Below are positions 18,628-28,159 of a stretch of 64,000 bases of DNA, piece after piece. The notes under the pieces were generated by a model. That model had not been told where the DNA came from. It saw only the letters and a list, made by a program, of their open reading frames with translations, and did not search any database. Within the stretch, counting starts at the first letter, position 1; each line of letters begins with the position of its first letter. The DNA comes from Pseudomonas syringae CC1557 (GTDB lineage: Bacteria; Pseudomonadota; Gammaproteobacteria; Pseudomonadales; Pseudomonadaceae), in contig NZ_CP007014.1 in the NCBI RefSeq assembly GCF_000452705.1, forward strand, positions 1,922,001-1,986,000, written 5' to 3'. Both the position numbers and the translations under genes were made by a program.

Positions 18628-20262
18628 ATGACGATTTCTCGACGAGGGTTCATAGCAGGGCTGGCGCTGACCGGCGCAGTGGTTCCGGCTGCGTATTACG
18701 CGCATCGGGAGCTCACCCGTGTCGAGGAGCCCGTCACGCCGGGTGAGGCCACGGCCGGGCCTGCGGATACGTCTACTCGACGCCTGGCCGACAAATTGCG
18801 CGGGGTGTGGACGCTGCGTTTCGAGGGGCGCGATGCCGGTCTGAGCGGTGCACCGCTGGAAGGCCTGGAACTGTTTCTCGACATTGCCCCACGTGGACGT
18901 GGTGTGCGGGGCTACATCGATACTGCCGAGCAGTTGCGCAGCGATGGAATGCCGCGCTTCCGGGTGATTGGCGACCTGCAACCGGCCAATGCGGCAAAAC
19001 TCTATCTGCGGGTCATGGACGGCCATGCGGGCAATGATCCGCACAGCGACACCCCGGATTACGAATTCAGCCTGACCCTCGATGAAGTCTGGGGCGCGTT
19101 CGGCAATGCGGGCAGCGGAACATTGAGCGGGCGTATCGAACGACTGGATCGGCCGCTGGCCCTGCCGGAACTGGAAAACCGTCTGATCGCAATCAAGCAG
19201 GTGTTTCCGGAGGCGCGGGAGCGAGTCGGTTTGAGCCCGCCATTTCTGGCCTGGCTGGTTTCCAAAGAACACCGCCTGTTCCATCAACTCTGGCACGCCT
19301 CGCGAGACAAATGGCACAAGCTGCCTGAAGACAAGCGCGATGCCTTGCGCGGCATCGGTTGGCAGCCGGGGCCGCGCGAGAAAGAGCGCGATGCCCGTGG
19401 CGCGCACAAGGACCGCAACGGCTCGGGCGAAGACTTTTTCTACATGCACCGGCACATGCTGATTCAGGCCCGCAAGATTCAGGACCTGCCGTCATGGCCG
19501 CGCTTTCCATTGCCCCAGCCGGAGCTGGAACGTGACCGCCTGGGCTTTGCCCGCTACTTCGACAATCACGATGGCTGCGCCTTGCCGCCCAACTGGCTGG
19601 CGCAGGGTGATGAGGAATACACACAACTGGTCAGCGACATCAAAAGCCACGAGACGTACCACACGCATTTTCAGGTGTGGGAATCGCAGTACCGCGATCC
19701 ACGTTTTCTGTCGAAGCTGACGTTGGGGCAGTTTGGTTCTCAGGTCGAGCTGGAACTGCACGATTGGCTGCACATGCGCTGGGCCTCAGTGGCCCGCGAC
19801 CCTGCCAATGGCCAGCCGGTGCCGATGGCGCGACGCTCGGACGACTTCGCCGAGCGCTGGTTCGAGCCGGAAAACGACTTTCTGGCCGACCCGTTTTCGT
19901 CCCATGTGAACCCGGTGTTCTGGATGTTCCATGGCTGGATCGACGACCGAATCGACGACTGGTATCGCGCCCATGAACGCTTTCATCCGGGCGAAGTGAA
20001 ACGCCTGGAGGTCAACGGCGTGCCATGGTTCGCGCCAGGCCGCTGGGTTGAAGTCAGCGACCCGTGGCTGGGTCCGGAAACCCATGGTTGCAGCACCGTG
20101 CCTGGGCAGGCTGCTGGCACGAGCATGGAAATGGACCCGGAAGTCATGAAGCTCGCACTGCGCATTACCTTTGCTGCGGATGACACGCTCAGCAACCTGC
20201 TGCGGCGCGTACCGCGCCGGCCATGGTATGCGCGCAACCTGTTGCCAGACAGGTGGTTTTAG
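18628..20262 (+). CDS. pvdP: PvdP, Tat-exported tyrosinase-like enzyme forming the pyoverdine chromophore
   Basis: The 544-residue protein has a twin-arginine signal (MTISRRGFIAGLALTG) and a C-terminal tyrosinase-like di-copper region: histidines in FFYMHRHMLIQ, ELHDWLHMRW and PVFWMFHGWIDDR are the likely copper ligands. PvdP oxidises and cyclises the D-Tyr/Dab part of ferribactin to the fluorescent chromophore in the periplasm. ATG 18628 has an AGGTAGG ribosome binding site. It is monocistronic, divergent from pvdM and convergent with opmQ, with a tandem repeat between the two 3' ends. Confidence 0.94.
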   Translation: MTISRRGFIAGLALTGAVVPAAYYAHRELTRVEEPVTPGEATAGPADTSTRRLADKLRGVWTLRFEGRDAGLSGAPLEGLELFLDIAPRGRGVRGYIDTAEQLRSDGMPRFRVIGDLQPANAAKLYLRVMDGHAGNDPHSDTPDYEFSLTLDEVWGAFGNAGSGTLSGRIERLDRPLALPELENRLIAIKQVFPEARERVGLSPPFLAWLVSKEHRLFHQLWHASRDKWHKLPEDKRDALRGIGWQPGPREKERDARGAHKDRNGSGEDFFYMHRHMLIQARKIQDLPSWPRFPLPQPELERDRLGFARYFDNHDGCALPPNWLAQGDEEYTQLVSDIKSHETYHTHFQVWESQYRDPRFLSKLTLGQFGSQVELELHDWLHMRWASVARDPANGQPVPMARRSDDFAERWFEPENDFLADPFSSHVNPVFWMFHGWIDDRIDDWYRAHERFHPGEVKRLEVNGVPWFAPGRWVEVSDPWLGPETHGCSTVPGQAAGTSMEMDPEVMKLALRITFAADDTLSNLLRRVPRRPWYARNLLPDRWF

Positions 20263-20277
20263 CGAGCGGTAGTGGGA

Positions 20278-20507
20278 TTATCGTTCCCTACGCTGCAGCG
20301 TGGGAGCGCAGTTCGCAACGCTCTGCGTCGCAAGAGGACGCGGAGCGTCCTGAACGGCGTGCCGACGCGGAGCGTCGCACGATCGTTGAGGTTATCGTTC
20401 CCTACGCTCCAGCTTGGGAGCGCAGTTCTCGACGCTCTGCGTCGCAAAGAGGACGCGGAGCGTCCTGAACGGCATGACGACGCGGAGCGGCGCACGATAG
20501 ATCGTTT
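20278..20507. repeat. 115-bp tandem duplication containing two-hairpin repeats (copies c and d)
   Basis: Two direct copies (about 20278-20392 and 20393-20507) each begin TTATCGTTCCCTACGCT and contain a TCTGCGTCGCA segment and a GGACGC-GGA-GCGTCC unit (20336-20383 and 20451-20499). The second copy supplies the last codons and stop of opmQ on the minus strand. Confidence 0.75.
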
Positions 20508-21889
20508 ACCTGCCAACCTCCGCCCAGCGCTTTGTATAACGCAATGCTCGCCTGCACTCGCGCCAGCCGCAGTTGCACACTTACGTCCTGTGCCAGGTAC
20601 AGCGTGCGTTGGGTTTCCAGCACGGTGAGCAAGTCCTCGGCACCGGCTTCGTAGCGGCTCTGCGCGATGCGGAAGGCGGTCTGCGCCTGCTTGAGCTCTT
20701 CTTCATGCCAGTAGCGTTGCTGGTCCAGGCCGCTGATGCTGTTCAGGGCTTTTTCCACGTCGGCGAAGCTGTTGATGATCGCGCCGCGATAGGTTTCCAG
20801 CAGTTCTTCCTGACGCGCCGTGGCCTTGTCGCGTTCAGCCCCCAGACGCCCATTGTTGAAGATCGGCCCCACCAGACCGGCCGCCAGGCTACTGAACGGC
20901 GCACGCAGCCAGTCTTCGGCGCGCGTGGTTTCGGTGCCCAGCCGGGCGCTCAGCGTCAGTTTCGGCAGCATCGCCGCACGCGCCACTGTGACGTCGGCCT
21001 GCGCTGCTGCCAGTTCGGCTTCTGCTTTGGCCAGATCCGGACGCCGGGTCAGCAGGTCGCTGGGCACGCCTGCGCCGATGTCCGGCCAGTTCAGAGTGTC
21101 AAAGGCCTGATCGCTCAGCTTGAGGTTCTGCACCGGCTGACCGAGCAGTGCCGCGAGAGTGATCAATTGTTCGTTGGCCAGTTGCTGAATCCGCGGCAAT
21201 TCACGCTGCTGGGTGGCGACCAGATTCTTCTGCTGCGCCAGTTCCAGTGCCGTGGCCGAACCTGAGTCATAGCGGGTCTGTACCAACCGCAGCACGCTCT
21301 GCGCATTGGCCAGGTTCAGCCCGGCGATCCGGCCTTGCTTACGCGCTGCCAGGGTTTGTGCATAGCGGTCGGCAACGTTGCTGAGCAACGTCAGCTCCAC
21401 AGTCGCCTGATCGAACTCGCTGGCGCGCAGGCCTTGTGCCGCGCTGTCACGTTCCGCAGCAATCCCGCCCCAGAAATCCACCTCATAGCTGGCAGTCAGG
21501 TCGCTGGTGAAGTTGTTGGTGTTGTTGTCATCGGAAGGGTTGGCCTTGCGGTCGCTGTTGCGCACAAACTTGTTGCGTTGGCCGCGCAAGTCGAAAGCCA
21601 GCTCCGGCAGTAACGGCGCGCCGCCGATGATGGCAGTCGCCTGAGCCTGACGCACCCGCGCCATCGCCGCCGCGACTTCATGGCTGTCACGACTGGCCTG
21701 GGCGACAAGACGGTTCAGTTCCTGGCTGCCGAACCCTTGCCACCACTGGGCGTCGCTGCGCTGGCTGGCAGCGAGCTCGGCGAACGCCCAGCTCGCAGGA
21801 GGCTGGACGCCGCTGTCCAGGCGTGGGGCGGGCGTATGGCAGGCGCTCAGCAACAGACAGACCGTCAGCAGGGAAAGGCATGGCTTCAT
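20402..21889 (-). CDS. opmQ: OpmQ, outer-membrane channel of the PvdRT-OpmQ efflux pump
   Basis: A TolC/OprM-family outer-membrane factor of 495 residues from ATG 21889, starting with a lipoprotein signal (MKPCLSLLTVCLLLSAC, lipid on Cys17) and two outer-efflux repeats rich in coiled coil. The family normally ends near the motif ALYKALGGGWQ. Here the frame continues for about 34 residues (VNDLSCAAPRRHAVQDAPRP and on) through a duplicated intergenic repeat before stopping at 20402, so the natural stop seems to have been replaced. It follows pvdT by 7 bp and is the last gene of pvdRT-opmQ. Together they export newly made and recycled pyoverdine. A longer upstream start would overlap pvdT and lacks a signal peptide at its N-terminus. 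Confidence 0.9.
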   Translation of the reverse strand: MKPCLSLLTVCLLLSACHTPAPRLDSGVQPPASWAFAELAASQRSDAQWWQGFGSQELNRLVAQASRDSHEVAAAMARVRQAQATAIIGGAPLLPELAFDLRGQRNKFVRNSDRKANPSDDNNTNNFTSDLTASYEVDFWGGIAAERDSAAQGLRASEFDQATVELTLLSNVADRYAQTLAARKQGRIAGLNLANAQSVLRLVQTRYDSGSATALELAQQKNLVATQQRELPRIQQLANEQLITLAALLGQPVQNLKLSDQAFDTLNWPDIGAGVPSDLLTRRPDLAKAEAELAAAQADVTVARAAMLPKLTLSARLGTETTRAEDWLRAPFSSLAAGLVGPIFNNGRLGAERDKATARQEELLETYRGAIINSFADVEKALNSISGLDQQRYWHEEELKQAQTAFRIAQSRYEAGAEDLLTVLETQRTLYLAQDVSVQLRLARVQASIALYKALGGGWQVNDLSCAAPRRHAVQDAPRPLCDAERRELRSQAGA

Positions 21890-21896
21890 CAAATGA

Positions 21897-23870
21897 TCAT
21901 TCACTGGTAAGGGCCGCCACCGGGTCGAGGCGGGCAGCCTTGCGGGCCGGCATGAAGCCGAAAATAACGCCGGTGACCAGCGCGCAGGCAAAGGCGCCAA
22001 CCACTGCAGGCAGGGTGAAGGCCACCGCGACCTTGCTCAGTAACAACGCCGCGCCCATCCCCAGCGCCAGCACGATACCGGCCAGCCCGCCGACCACCGA
22101 GAGCATCACCGCTTCGGTGAGGAACTGACGCAGAATGTCGCTCTGTCGCGCCCCGGTGGCCATGCGAATACCGATCTCGCGGGTTCGTTCACGCACGGTC
22201 ATCAGCATGATATTCATCACCCCGATACCGCCGACCAGCAGCGAGATGGCGGCAATCGAGCCAAGCATCAACGACAGGGTGTTCTGAGTCCGTGCTTCGG
22301 CCTGGATCATCGCCGCGTTATTGGTCAGCTCATAATCCTGCTTGCCGTTATGCAGACGTTGCAGCAGGGTGCGAATCGCCATTTCGGCCTGCTTGACGTT
22401 GTTGGCGTCGCGGGTGGCGATGGTGATGTATTCCGGGTCTTGCGTGCCGAACAGGCGAATGCTCGCCGACGAGTACGGAATGGCGATGCGATTGTCACTG
22501 TCCAGATCGCCCGAGGTTGCGCCTTTTTCCTGGAGCACACCGACCACCTGAAAGGGCACGTTTTCAATGAGGATGTACTGACCGACAGGGTCAGTGTGCT
22601 CGCCGAACAGCTTCTGGCGGACTTTGTAACCAATCACCGCCACGGCGGCAGCGCTCTGCTCATCGGCCTCGCTGAAGTAGCTGCCTTCCACCACCGGCCA
22701 GTTGAAGATGGCCGGGAAGTGTGTGTCGTTGCCGCCAACGTAGCTGGAGTGATCGACATTGCCGAAGCGTACCCCGGCCTGTCCGCCGTTGACCGGCATG
22801 ATCATTTTGACCTCGGGCAGTTCGCCCAGCGCTGCGACTTCTTCCAGCGTGATGATGCCTTTGGGCGCGCGCGGGTTAGGAGCCTTGCCGTTGAGGTAAA
22901 TGATGTTGGAGCCGAACGAAGACATCTGCGCCATGACCTGACGCTTGCTGCCTTCACCGACCGCGAGCATGACCACCACCGACGCGACGCCGATGACAAT
23001 GCCCAGCAAGGTCAGCGCAGTACGAAAACGGTTGATCCACATGACCCGCCACGCGGCCTGAATCGCATCGAGCAGTTCGCCTTTCCAGGCACCTCGACTG
23101 CCGCTGCCCTCGCTCAGGCGCTTGCGCAGATCGACCGCTTGCAGCGCGGCTGGATTGGCTGAGCGCTGCACGTCAGAAACATCCCGAGCGGTATCGCTGA
23201 TCACCAGCCCGTCGCTGATCTCGATGACCCGATTGGCGCGTGCCGCCACCGCTCGGTCGTGAGTAATCAGGATCACCACGTGGCCTTGGCTGGCCAGTTC
23301 GTCGAGCAGGGTCATGACCTCCGCGCCGCTGTGGCTGTCCAGCGCGCCGGTGGGTTCGTCGGCAAGAATGATGTGCCCGCCGTTCATCAGGGCGCGGGCG
23401 ATGGACACCCGTTGTTGCTGGCCGCCGGACAACTGATGCGGACGGTTGCCGGTGCGTGATGCCAGACCCAGACGGTCGAGCAGGGCGGCGGCCCGGGCGT
23501 GGCGTTCGGCGGCAGGCGTCCCGGCGTAGATCGCTGGCATCTCGACGTTTTCCTGCGCCGAGCCGGACGGTATCAGGTGGTAGCCCTGAAATACGAAGCC
23601 GAACGCTTCACGACGCAGCCAGGCCAGTTCGTCGCTGCCGAGTTCGGCAACGTTTTCCCCGGCAAACAGGTATTCGCCCGAGGTCGGGCGGTCCAGGCAG
23701 CCGAGAATATTCATCAGTGTCGACTTGCCGGAGCCGGACGCGCCGACAATCGCCACGAACTCACCGGCATGAATCGACAGGTCTATGCCGCGCAGCACGT
23801 TGACCAGCGGGCTGTCACCACCGCCGTAGGATTTGCGGATGTCCCGCAGGTCGATCAGCGGCGTGTGCAT
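21897..23870 (-). CDS. pvdT: PvdT, MacB-type ABC transporter of the pyoverdine efflux pump
   Basis: The protein has 657 residues. An N-terminal ATPase has Walker [10 protein letters not shown], signature LSGGQQQRV and Walker [14 protein letters not shown] transmembrane helix near residue 285 follows, then a large MacB periplasmic domain and a C-terminal FtsX domain with three helices. The ATG is preceded by GGAGG and directly abuts the pvdR stop, so the two are translationally coupled. It energises secretion across the inner membrane with PvdR and OpmQ. Confidence 0.95.
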   Translation of the reverse strand: MHTPLIDLRDIRKSYGGGDSPLVNVLRGIDLSIHAGEFVAIVGASGSGKSTLMNILGCLDRPTSGEYLFAGENVAELGSDELAWLRREAFGFVFQGYHLIPSGSAQENVEMPAIYAGTPAAERHARAAALLDRLGLASRTGNRPHQLSGGQQQRVSIARALMNGGHIILADEPTGALDSHSGAEVMTLLDELASQGHVVILITHDRAVAARANRVIEISDGLVISDTARDVSDVQRSANPAALQAVDLRKRLSEGSGSRGAWKGELLDAIQAAWRVMWINRFRTALTLLGIVIGVASVVVMLAVGEGSKRQVMAQMSSFGSNIIYLNGKAPNPRAPKGIITLEEVAALGELPEVKMIMPVNGGQAGVRFGNVDHSSYVGGNDTHFPAIFNWPVVEGSYFSEADEQSAAAVAVIGYKVRQKLFGEHTDPVGQYILIENVPFQVVGVLQEKGATSGDLDSDNRIAIPYSSASIRLFGTQDPEYITIATRDANNVKQAEMAIRTLLQRLHNGKQDYELTNNAAMIQAEARTQNTLSLMLGSIAAISLLVGGIGVMNIMLMTVRERTREIGIRMATGARQSDILRQFLTEAVMLSVVGGLAGIVLALGMGAALLLSKVAVAFTLPAVVGAFACALVTGVIFGFMPARKAARLDPVAALTSE

Positions 23871-25043
23871 TCAGCCTCCGCTGCCGACAGTCGGGGGCAT
23901 CAGCAGGCGGTCACCTTCATTCAAGCCCTCGAGAATCTGTACCCGTAACCGGTCGCTGATCCCGGTGCGTACCTGGCGACTCTGTACTTCGCCATTGGCG
24001 GCCAGCACCTGTGCGGTCTGAACATCGGCCTGCGAACCGTTTTGCAGGGCCGCGAGCGGCGCAGTGAGGGTGTTTTCGGCTTTGCTGGCGACAAAGAAGA
24101 TTTGTGCGGTCATTTCTGCCATCAGCGCTTGATCGCTGTTGTCGACGTCCAGTAACACGGTATAGAGCACCACCCGGCCGCCACCGCTCTTGCGCGAACT
24201 GCTCGGGCTGCCGCCGCCCTGATTGGCCTGGTCCAGCGGCCTGGGCGGCACTGGCAGAATCTGCCGCACAGTGCTGCTCCAGCGCCGGTTGCCGCCACTG
24301 AGCGTGGTGAAATAAGCCGTCATCCCCGGTTTGACGTGGCCGATGTCGGCCTCCGAGACTTCGGCCCACACAGTCATCGGCGACAGCCGGGCGATGCGCA
24401 GGATCAGTGGAGTCTGTTGTTGCGCGTTCAGCGTCTGGCCTTCGCGGGCATCCAGCGCGACCACCGTGCCGCTCATGGGTGCGTAAATGCGTGTGTAACC
24501 CAGCGCCGCTTCGTCACTGCGCAACGCGGCCTGGGCTTCGAGGATCTGCGCCTTGAACATGTCGACCCGTGCCTGCGTGGCACGAAACTCCGATTGTGCT
24601 GCCTGCACGTCTTCGGCGCGCGTGGCACCGCCCGCCGCCAGGCTTTTCTGGCGTTGCTGCTTCTGCTCGGCCAGTTCGTGCAGCGCACGTTGTTCCTGGA
24701 GCTGGGCCTTGAGGTTGTCGATGGCGTAACGCGCGGCGTCGAGTTTGGCTTTTTGTGTCGAAGGGTCGATTTCCACCAGCAAGTCGCCTTCCTTGACCTG
24801 ATCACCGACCTGGGCGTGGATTTTCAGGATCTGCCCGCTGGCCTGCGACCCCACGTCTACATAGCTGCGCGGTTGCAGGGTGCCCAGCGCAGTCACGCTG
24901 TTTTCGATGCTGCTGCGGGTCACCGTCACGGTTGATGCATGGCCGTTGCCATCGGGCAGGATCTGCCAGGCACACAAGGCAATGACCGGAAACAGGCACA
25001 GCGCCACGAGGAGGGCGCGTCGAGGGTATCGAGAGCGTTTCAT
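23871..25043 (-). CDS. pvdR: PvdR, periplasmic adaptor of the pyoverdine efflux pump
   Basis: A membrane-fusion (MacA/HlyD-type) protein of 390 residues with an N-terminal membrane anchor (ALLVALCLFPVIALCAWQIL), a biotinyl-lipoyl half (VDVGSQASGQILKIHAQVGD), a coiled-coil hairpin rich in Gln/Glu/Lys, and beta-barrel segments. It bridges PvdT and OpmQ. ATG 25043 has an AGGA ribosome binding site. It heads pvdRT-opmQ and has a PvdS box 64 bp upstream. Confidence 0.95.
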   Translation of the reverse strand: MKRSRYPRRALLVALCLFPVIALCAWQILPDGNGHASTVTVTRSSIENSVTALGTLQPRSYVDVGSQASGQILKIHAQVGDQVKEGDLLVEIDPSTQKAKLDAARYAIDNLKAQLQEQRALHELAEQKQQRQKSLAAGGATRAEDVQAAQSEFRATQARVDMFKAQILEAQAALRSDEAALGYTRIYAPMSGTVVALDAREGQTLNAQQQTPLILRIARLSPMTVWAEVSEADIGHVKPGMTAYFTTLSGGNRRWSSTVRQILPVPPRPLDQANQGGGSPSSSRKSGGGRVVLYTVLLDVDNSDQALMAEMTAQIFFVASKAENTLTAPLAALQNGSQADVQTAQVLAANGEVQSRQVRTGISDRLRVQILEGLNEGDRLLMPPTVGSGG

Positions 25044-25106
25044 GCAGATTCCTGCGCTGGGAGAGCAGCCGGTCGACGCGCGACGGCCACGAGAGCTGCC
25101 CTTTAA

Positions 25107-25130
25107 ACGAGGAATGGACGCAGGAATTTA
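25107..25130 (-). promoter_or_regulatory. PvdS-type box for pvdRT-opmQ
   Basis: Minus strand: TAAAT (25126-25130), 16 bp, CGT (25107-25109). It is divergent from the pvdQ box 29 bp away. Confidence 0.85.
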
Positions 25131-25158
25131 GCGTCGTGCACCGGTTGCACGATTCAGC

Positions 25159-25182
25159 TAAAAATCCGCCCCCGTACTTCGT
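25159..25182 (+). promoter_or_regulatory. PvdS-type box for pvdQ (one mismatch)
   Basis: Plus strand: TAAAA (25159-25163), 16 bp, CGT (25180-25182). It differs from the TAAAT consensus at one base. It is about 47 bp before the preferred pvdQ start. Confidence 0.65.
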
Positions 25183-25228
25183 TTAACGGGAGCGGCTAAT
25201 TCGGGTCGTCTTGTCGAGTGGAGTCGCC

Positions 25229-27556
25229 GTGATTATTTCCAGAACACTGCCCGGTTTTGTTTTTGCAGGCCTTTCGTTCGCTGTGATTCTGCCTGCGCAA
25301 GCGCTGGTTGTGCCCGAGCATAAGGCCGCCAGCGCCGAGATCCGGCGCACCGGCTTTGGCGTGCCGCACATCGTCGCTGATGACGAGCGAGGCTTGGGCT
25401 ATGGCATCGGTTACGCTTATGCGCAGGACAATCTATGCCTGCTGGCCAATGAAATCGTCACGGTCAATGGCGAGCGCTCGCGGTATTTCGGGCCGGACAA
25501 GGCAACCCTGGAACAGCGCAACAACATGGCCAGCGACCTGCTGTTCAAGTGGCTTAATACGCCAGAAGCGCTGGCGGATTTCTGGAAGGCCCAGCCGCCG
25601 GAAATTCGCCAGTTGATGCAGGGCTATGTCGCCGGTTACAACCGCTCTCTGGCTGAGCAGAACAGCAAGGGCCTGCCGCCAGCGTGCGCGGCCGAGTGGG
25701 TGCGCCCGATCAGCACTGACGATCTGGTGCACCTGACGCGTCGCCTGCTGGTCGAGGGCGGAGTAGGGCAGTTCACTGAAGCCTTTGCCGGTGCCAAACC
25801 GCCTTCTGCGCAAAAGCCTTTGCAGGTTGATAGTCAGCAGGCTGGAGCGCTGCAACTGGCCGCTGCCCGCAACGAACGGTTTGCGCTGGAGCGCGGCAGC
25901 AATGCCGTGGCGGTGGGGCGTGATCTGTCTGCCAACGGGCGCGGCATGCTGTTGGCCAATCCACACTTTCCGTGGGGCGGCGGTATGCGCTTCTACCAGA
26001 TGCACCTGACCATTCCCGGCAAACTGGACGTGATGGGCGCGGCATTGCCGGGTCTGCCGTTGATCAACATCGGTTTCAACCGGCATCTGGCCTGGAGCCA
26101 TACCGTCGACACGTCGAAACACTTCACGCTGCACCGTTTGCAGCTTGATCCGAAGGACTCGACTCGCTACTTGCTTGACGGCAAATCGGTAGCAATGGGC
26201 AAGCAGCAGATCAGTGTCGAGGTGAAGCAGCCGGACGGCAGCCTCAAGGCTGTGCCGCGCATCATCTATTCATCGAAGTTCGGTCCGGTGGTGCAATGGC
26301 CGGGCAAGCTGGACTGGGACGACAAGTTCGCGTTCAGCCTGCGCGATGCCAACCTGGAAAACGACCGCGTGTTGCAGCAGTGGTATGCAATGGACAAGGC
26401 CGACAGCCTCAAGGCGTTTCAGGATTCGGTGCACAAGACTCAGGGCATCCCGTGGGTTAACACGCTGGCGGTCGATGCCAAGGGGCAGGCGCTGTACATG
26501 AACCTCTCGGTGGTGCCGAACGTGGATGCCGCGAAGCTCGCCAGATGCAGTGATCCACGAATCGGCACCGAACTGATCGTGCTCGACGGTTCGCGCAGTG
26601 AGTGCAACTGGGACGTGTCCCCCGAGGCGGCCCAAGCAGGTATTTACCCGTCGTCGCGTCAGCCGCAACTGCTACGGACCGATTTCGTGCAGCACTCCAA
26701 CGATTCGGCCTGGATGGTCAACCCGGCTATGCCGTTGAAGAACTTTTCGCCCCTGATCAGTCAGGACGGTCAGCCACTGGGCCAGCGGGCGCGTTTTGCG
26801 CTGGATCGGCTGAGCAGCCTTGAGAAGGCGGGGAAGGTCAGCGTCGAGAACCTGCAGGCGATGGTCATGGACAACGAGGTGTATCAGGCAGGGCAGGTGC
26901 TGCCCGATCTGCTGAAGTTTTGCGTCTCGGAGCTGGGTGACGACGCAGCGCGTCTGGCGCCGTTGTGCGCTGCACTGAAAGCCTGGGACGGGCGCGCTGA
27001 CCTGAACAGCGGCATCGGATTTGTGTACTTCCAGCGGATCGTGACCTCCATGCAGGCCGTCGCCTCGCGCTGGCGCGTAGCGTTCGACCCGCAGGACCCG
27101 GTTCATACGCCGAGCGGGCTGGCGATGGAAAATGCCCAGGTTGCCACAGCGCTACGCGCCGCCATGCTTGCGGCGGTGGATGAGGTGGCCAGGGCCGGGC
27201 TGTCGGCTGACAGTACATGGGGTGATATTCAGGTATCGAGCATCAGCGGCAAGCCGATCCCGATTCATGGCGGCCCGGCCGGGCTAGGCATCTACAACGC
27301 GATGCAGACTGTTGCTGGTAAGGGCGGCAAGCGCGAAGTGGTCAGCGGCACCAGCTATCTGCAGGTGGTGACATTCGATGAACAGGGCCCCAAGGCGCAG
27401 GGTTTACTGGCGTTTTCCGAGTCGAGTAACCCGCAGTCCGCGCATTCGGGTGATCAGACCGAAGCGTTTTCGAAAAAACAGTGGATTACGCTGCCGTTCA
27501 CCGAGCAGCAGATAAAGGCTGATCCGGCGTATCAGGTGCAGGTGATCAAGGAATAG
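25229..27556 (+). CDS. pvdQ: PvdQ, periplasmic Ntn-hydrolase acylase (pyoverdine precursor / acyl-homoserine lactone acylase)
   Basis: A penicillin-acylase-family proenzyme of 775 residues. It has a signal peptide (LPGFVFAGLSFAVILPAQA), an alpha chain, a spacer, and a beta chain whose new N-terminal nucleophile is Ser224 in GSNAVAVG. PvdQ removes the fatty acid from the exported pyoverdine precursor, and family members also cleave acyl-homoserine lactones; I recall HacA of P. syringae as this gene, unverified. GTG 25229 is preferred because GGAG lies 6 nt before it; an in-frame TTG at 25211 would add six residues. Its own PvdS-type promoter and position beside pvdR tie it to the pyoverdine locus, whereas in P. 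aeruginosa it sits beside pvdA. Confidence 0.92.
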   Translation: MIISRTLPGFVFAGLSFAVILPAQALVVPEHKAASAEIRRTGFGVPHIVADDERGLGYGIGYAYAQDNLCLLANEIVTVNGERSRYFGPDKATLEQRNNMASDLLFKWLNTPEALADFWKAQPPEIRQLMQGYVAGYNRSLAEQNSKGLPPACAAEWVRPISTDDLVHLTRRLLVEGGVGQFTEAFAGAKPPSAQKPLQVDSQQAGALQLAAARNERFALERGSNAVAVGRDLSANGRGMLLANPHFPWGGGMRFYQMHLTIPGKLDVMGAALPGLPLINIGFNRHLAWSHTVDTSKHFTLHRLQLDPKDSTRYLLDGKSVAMGKQQISVEVKQPDGSLKAVPRIIYSSKFGPVVQWPGKLDWDDKFAFSLRDANLENDRVLQQWYAMDKADSLKAFQDSVHKTQGIPWVNTLAVDAKGQALYMNLSVVPNVDAAKLARCSDPRIGTELIVLDGSRSECNWDVSPEAAQAGIYPSSRQPQLLRTDFVQHSNDSAWMVNPAMPLKNFSPLISQDGQPLGQRARFALDRLSSLEKAGKVSVENLQAMVMDNEVYQAGQVLPDLLKFCVSELGDDAARLAPLCAALKAWDGRADLNSGIGFVYFQRIVTSMQAVASRWRVAFDPQDPVHTPSGLAMENAQVATALRAAMLAAVDEVARAGLSADSTWGDIQVSSISGKPIPIHGGPAGLGIYNAMQTVAGKGGKREVVSGTSYLQVVTFDEQGPKAQGLLAFSESSNPQSAHSGDQTEAFSKKQWITLPFTEQQIKADPAYQVQVIKE

Positions 27557-27580
27557 TGGGATCAGCAGGCATTCTGAAAA

Positions 27581-27608
27581 AGCGTTTGGGCCATGCGGCC
27601 CAAATGCT
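27581..27608. terminator. Bidirectional terminator between pvdQ and a small gene
   Basis: TTTGGGCC (27585-27592) pairs perfectly with GGCCCAAA (27597-27604) around ATGC. A-rich sequence precedes and CTCTTTT follows, so it can act for pvdQ and for the convergent gene. Confidence 0.7.
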
Positions 27609-27619
27609 CTTTTCTGTAC

Positions 27620-27934
27620 TCAGCCACCCTGAGTGTCTATATCGGCGTCGACACCTTGCGTCTGCTGGTGATTGCGCTGATCCTCGGGTTTTTGGCCCTC
27701 CAGTTCGTGGTTCGGTACATAGGCGCTGTCGCTGGATGACTGGCTTTGGCTTTGCGACTGGCTTTGGCTGGGTGCAGGGGTCTGGCCCTGATTCGGGCCG
27801 TGGCCTTTCTCCGTCTCCGGTTTCACGTCCGCAACCTGTGGCTCGATGGCCGGATCGTTGCGGTCTGCGCCTGGCCCGGCAGGGGCGTCCTGATTAGGTG
27901 TCGGTTCTTTCTGACGTTGCGGTTCGGTAGACAT
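27620..27934 (-). CDS. Hypothetical disordered low-complexity protein
   Basis: A 104-residue protein with no recognisable domain, signal or membrane segment. It is very rich in Gln, Pro, Ser, Asp and Glu, with a run of alternating Ser-Gln (SQSQSQSQSQSS) and many charged residues, so it should be intrinsically disordered and acidic. ATG 27934 is preceded by CGAGGT at a good distance; an upstream start is possible but has no such site. It stands alone between pvdQ and the aminotransferase gene. Function unknown. Confidence 0.6.
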   Translation of the reverse strand: MSTEPQRQKEPTPNQDAPAGPGADRNDPAIEPQVADVKPETEKGHGPNQGQTPAPSQSQSQSQSQSSSDSAYVPNHELEGQKPEDQRNHQQTQGVDADIDTQGG

Positions 27935-28118
27935 GAATACCTCGATATCTGTTTCAGAAAAGGGTCTGACAGAGTTTCGAGAGGTAGTCATATGGATCGT
28001 TCGATTCAGTTGCCGAACGGTGGCGAAAGATGGAATTTTGCGTGTGAGGCCAGTGAGGGGCGCGATGTTCGCGAAGGGGGCGTTACAGTTGCATGAGATG
28101 CATTGACTGAAATATAGC

Positions 28119-28144
28119 CTTCGCGAACAAGTTCGCTCCTACAG
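28119..28144. repeat. REP-like element
   Basis: The segment CTTCGCGAACAAGTTCGCTC followed by CTACAG has the typical Pseudomonas REP form, with imperfect dyad symmetry. It lies between the low-complexity gene and the 3' end of the aminotransferase gene. Confidence 0.65.
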
Positions 28145-28159
28145 ATGCGCGCAGCGCAG

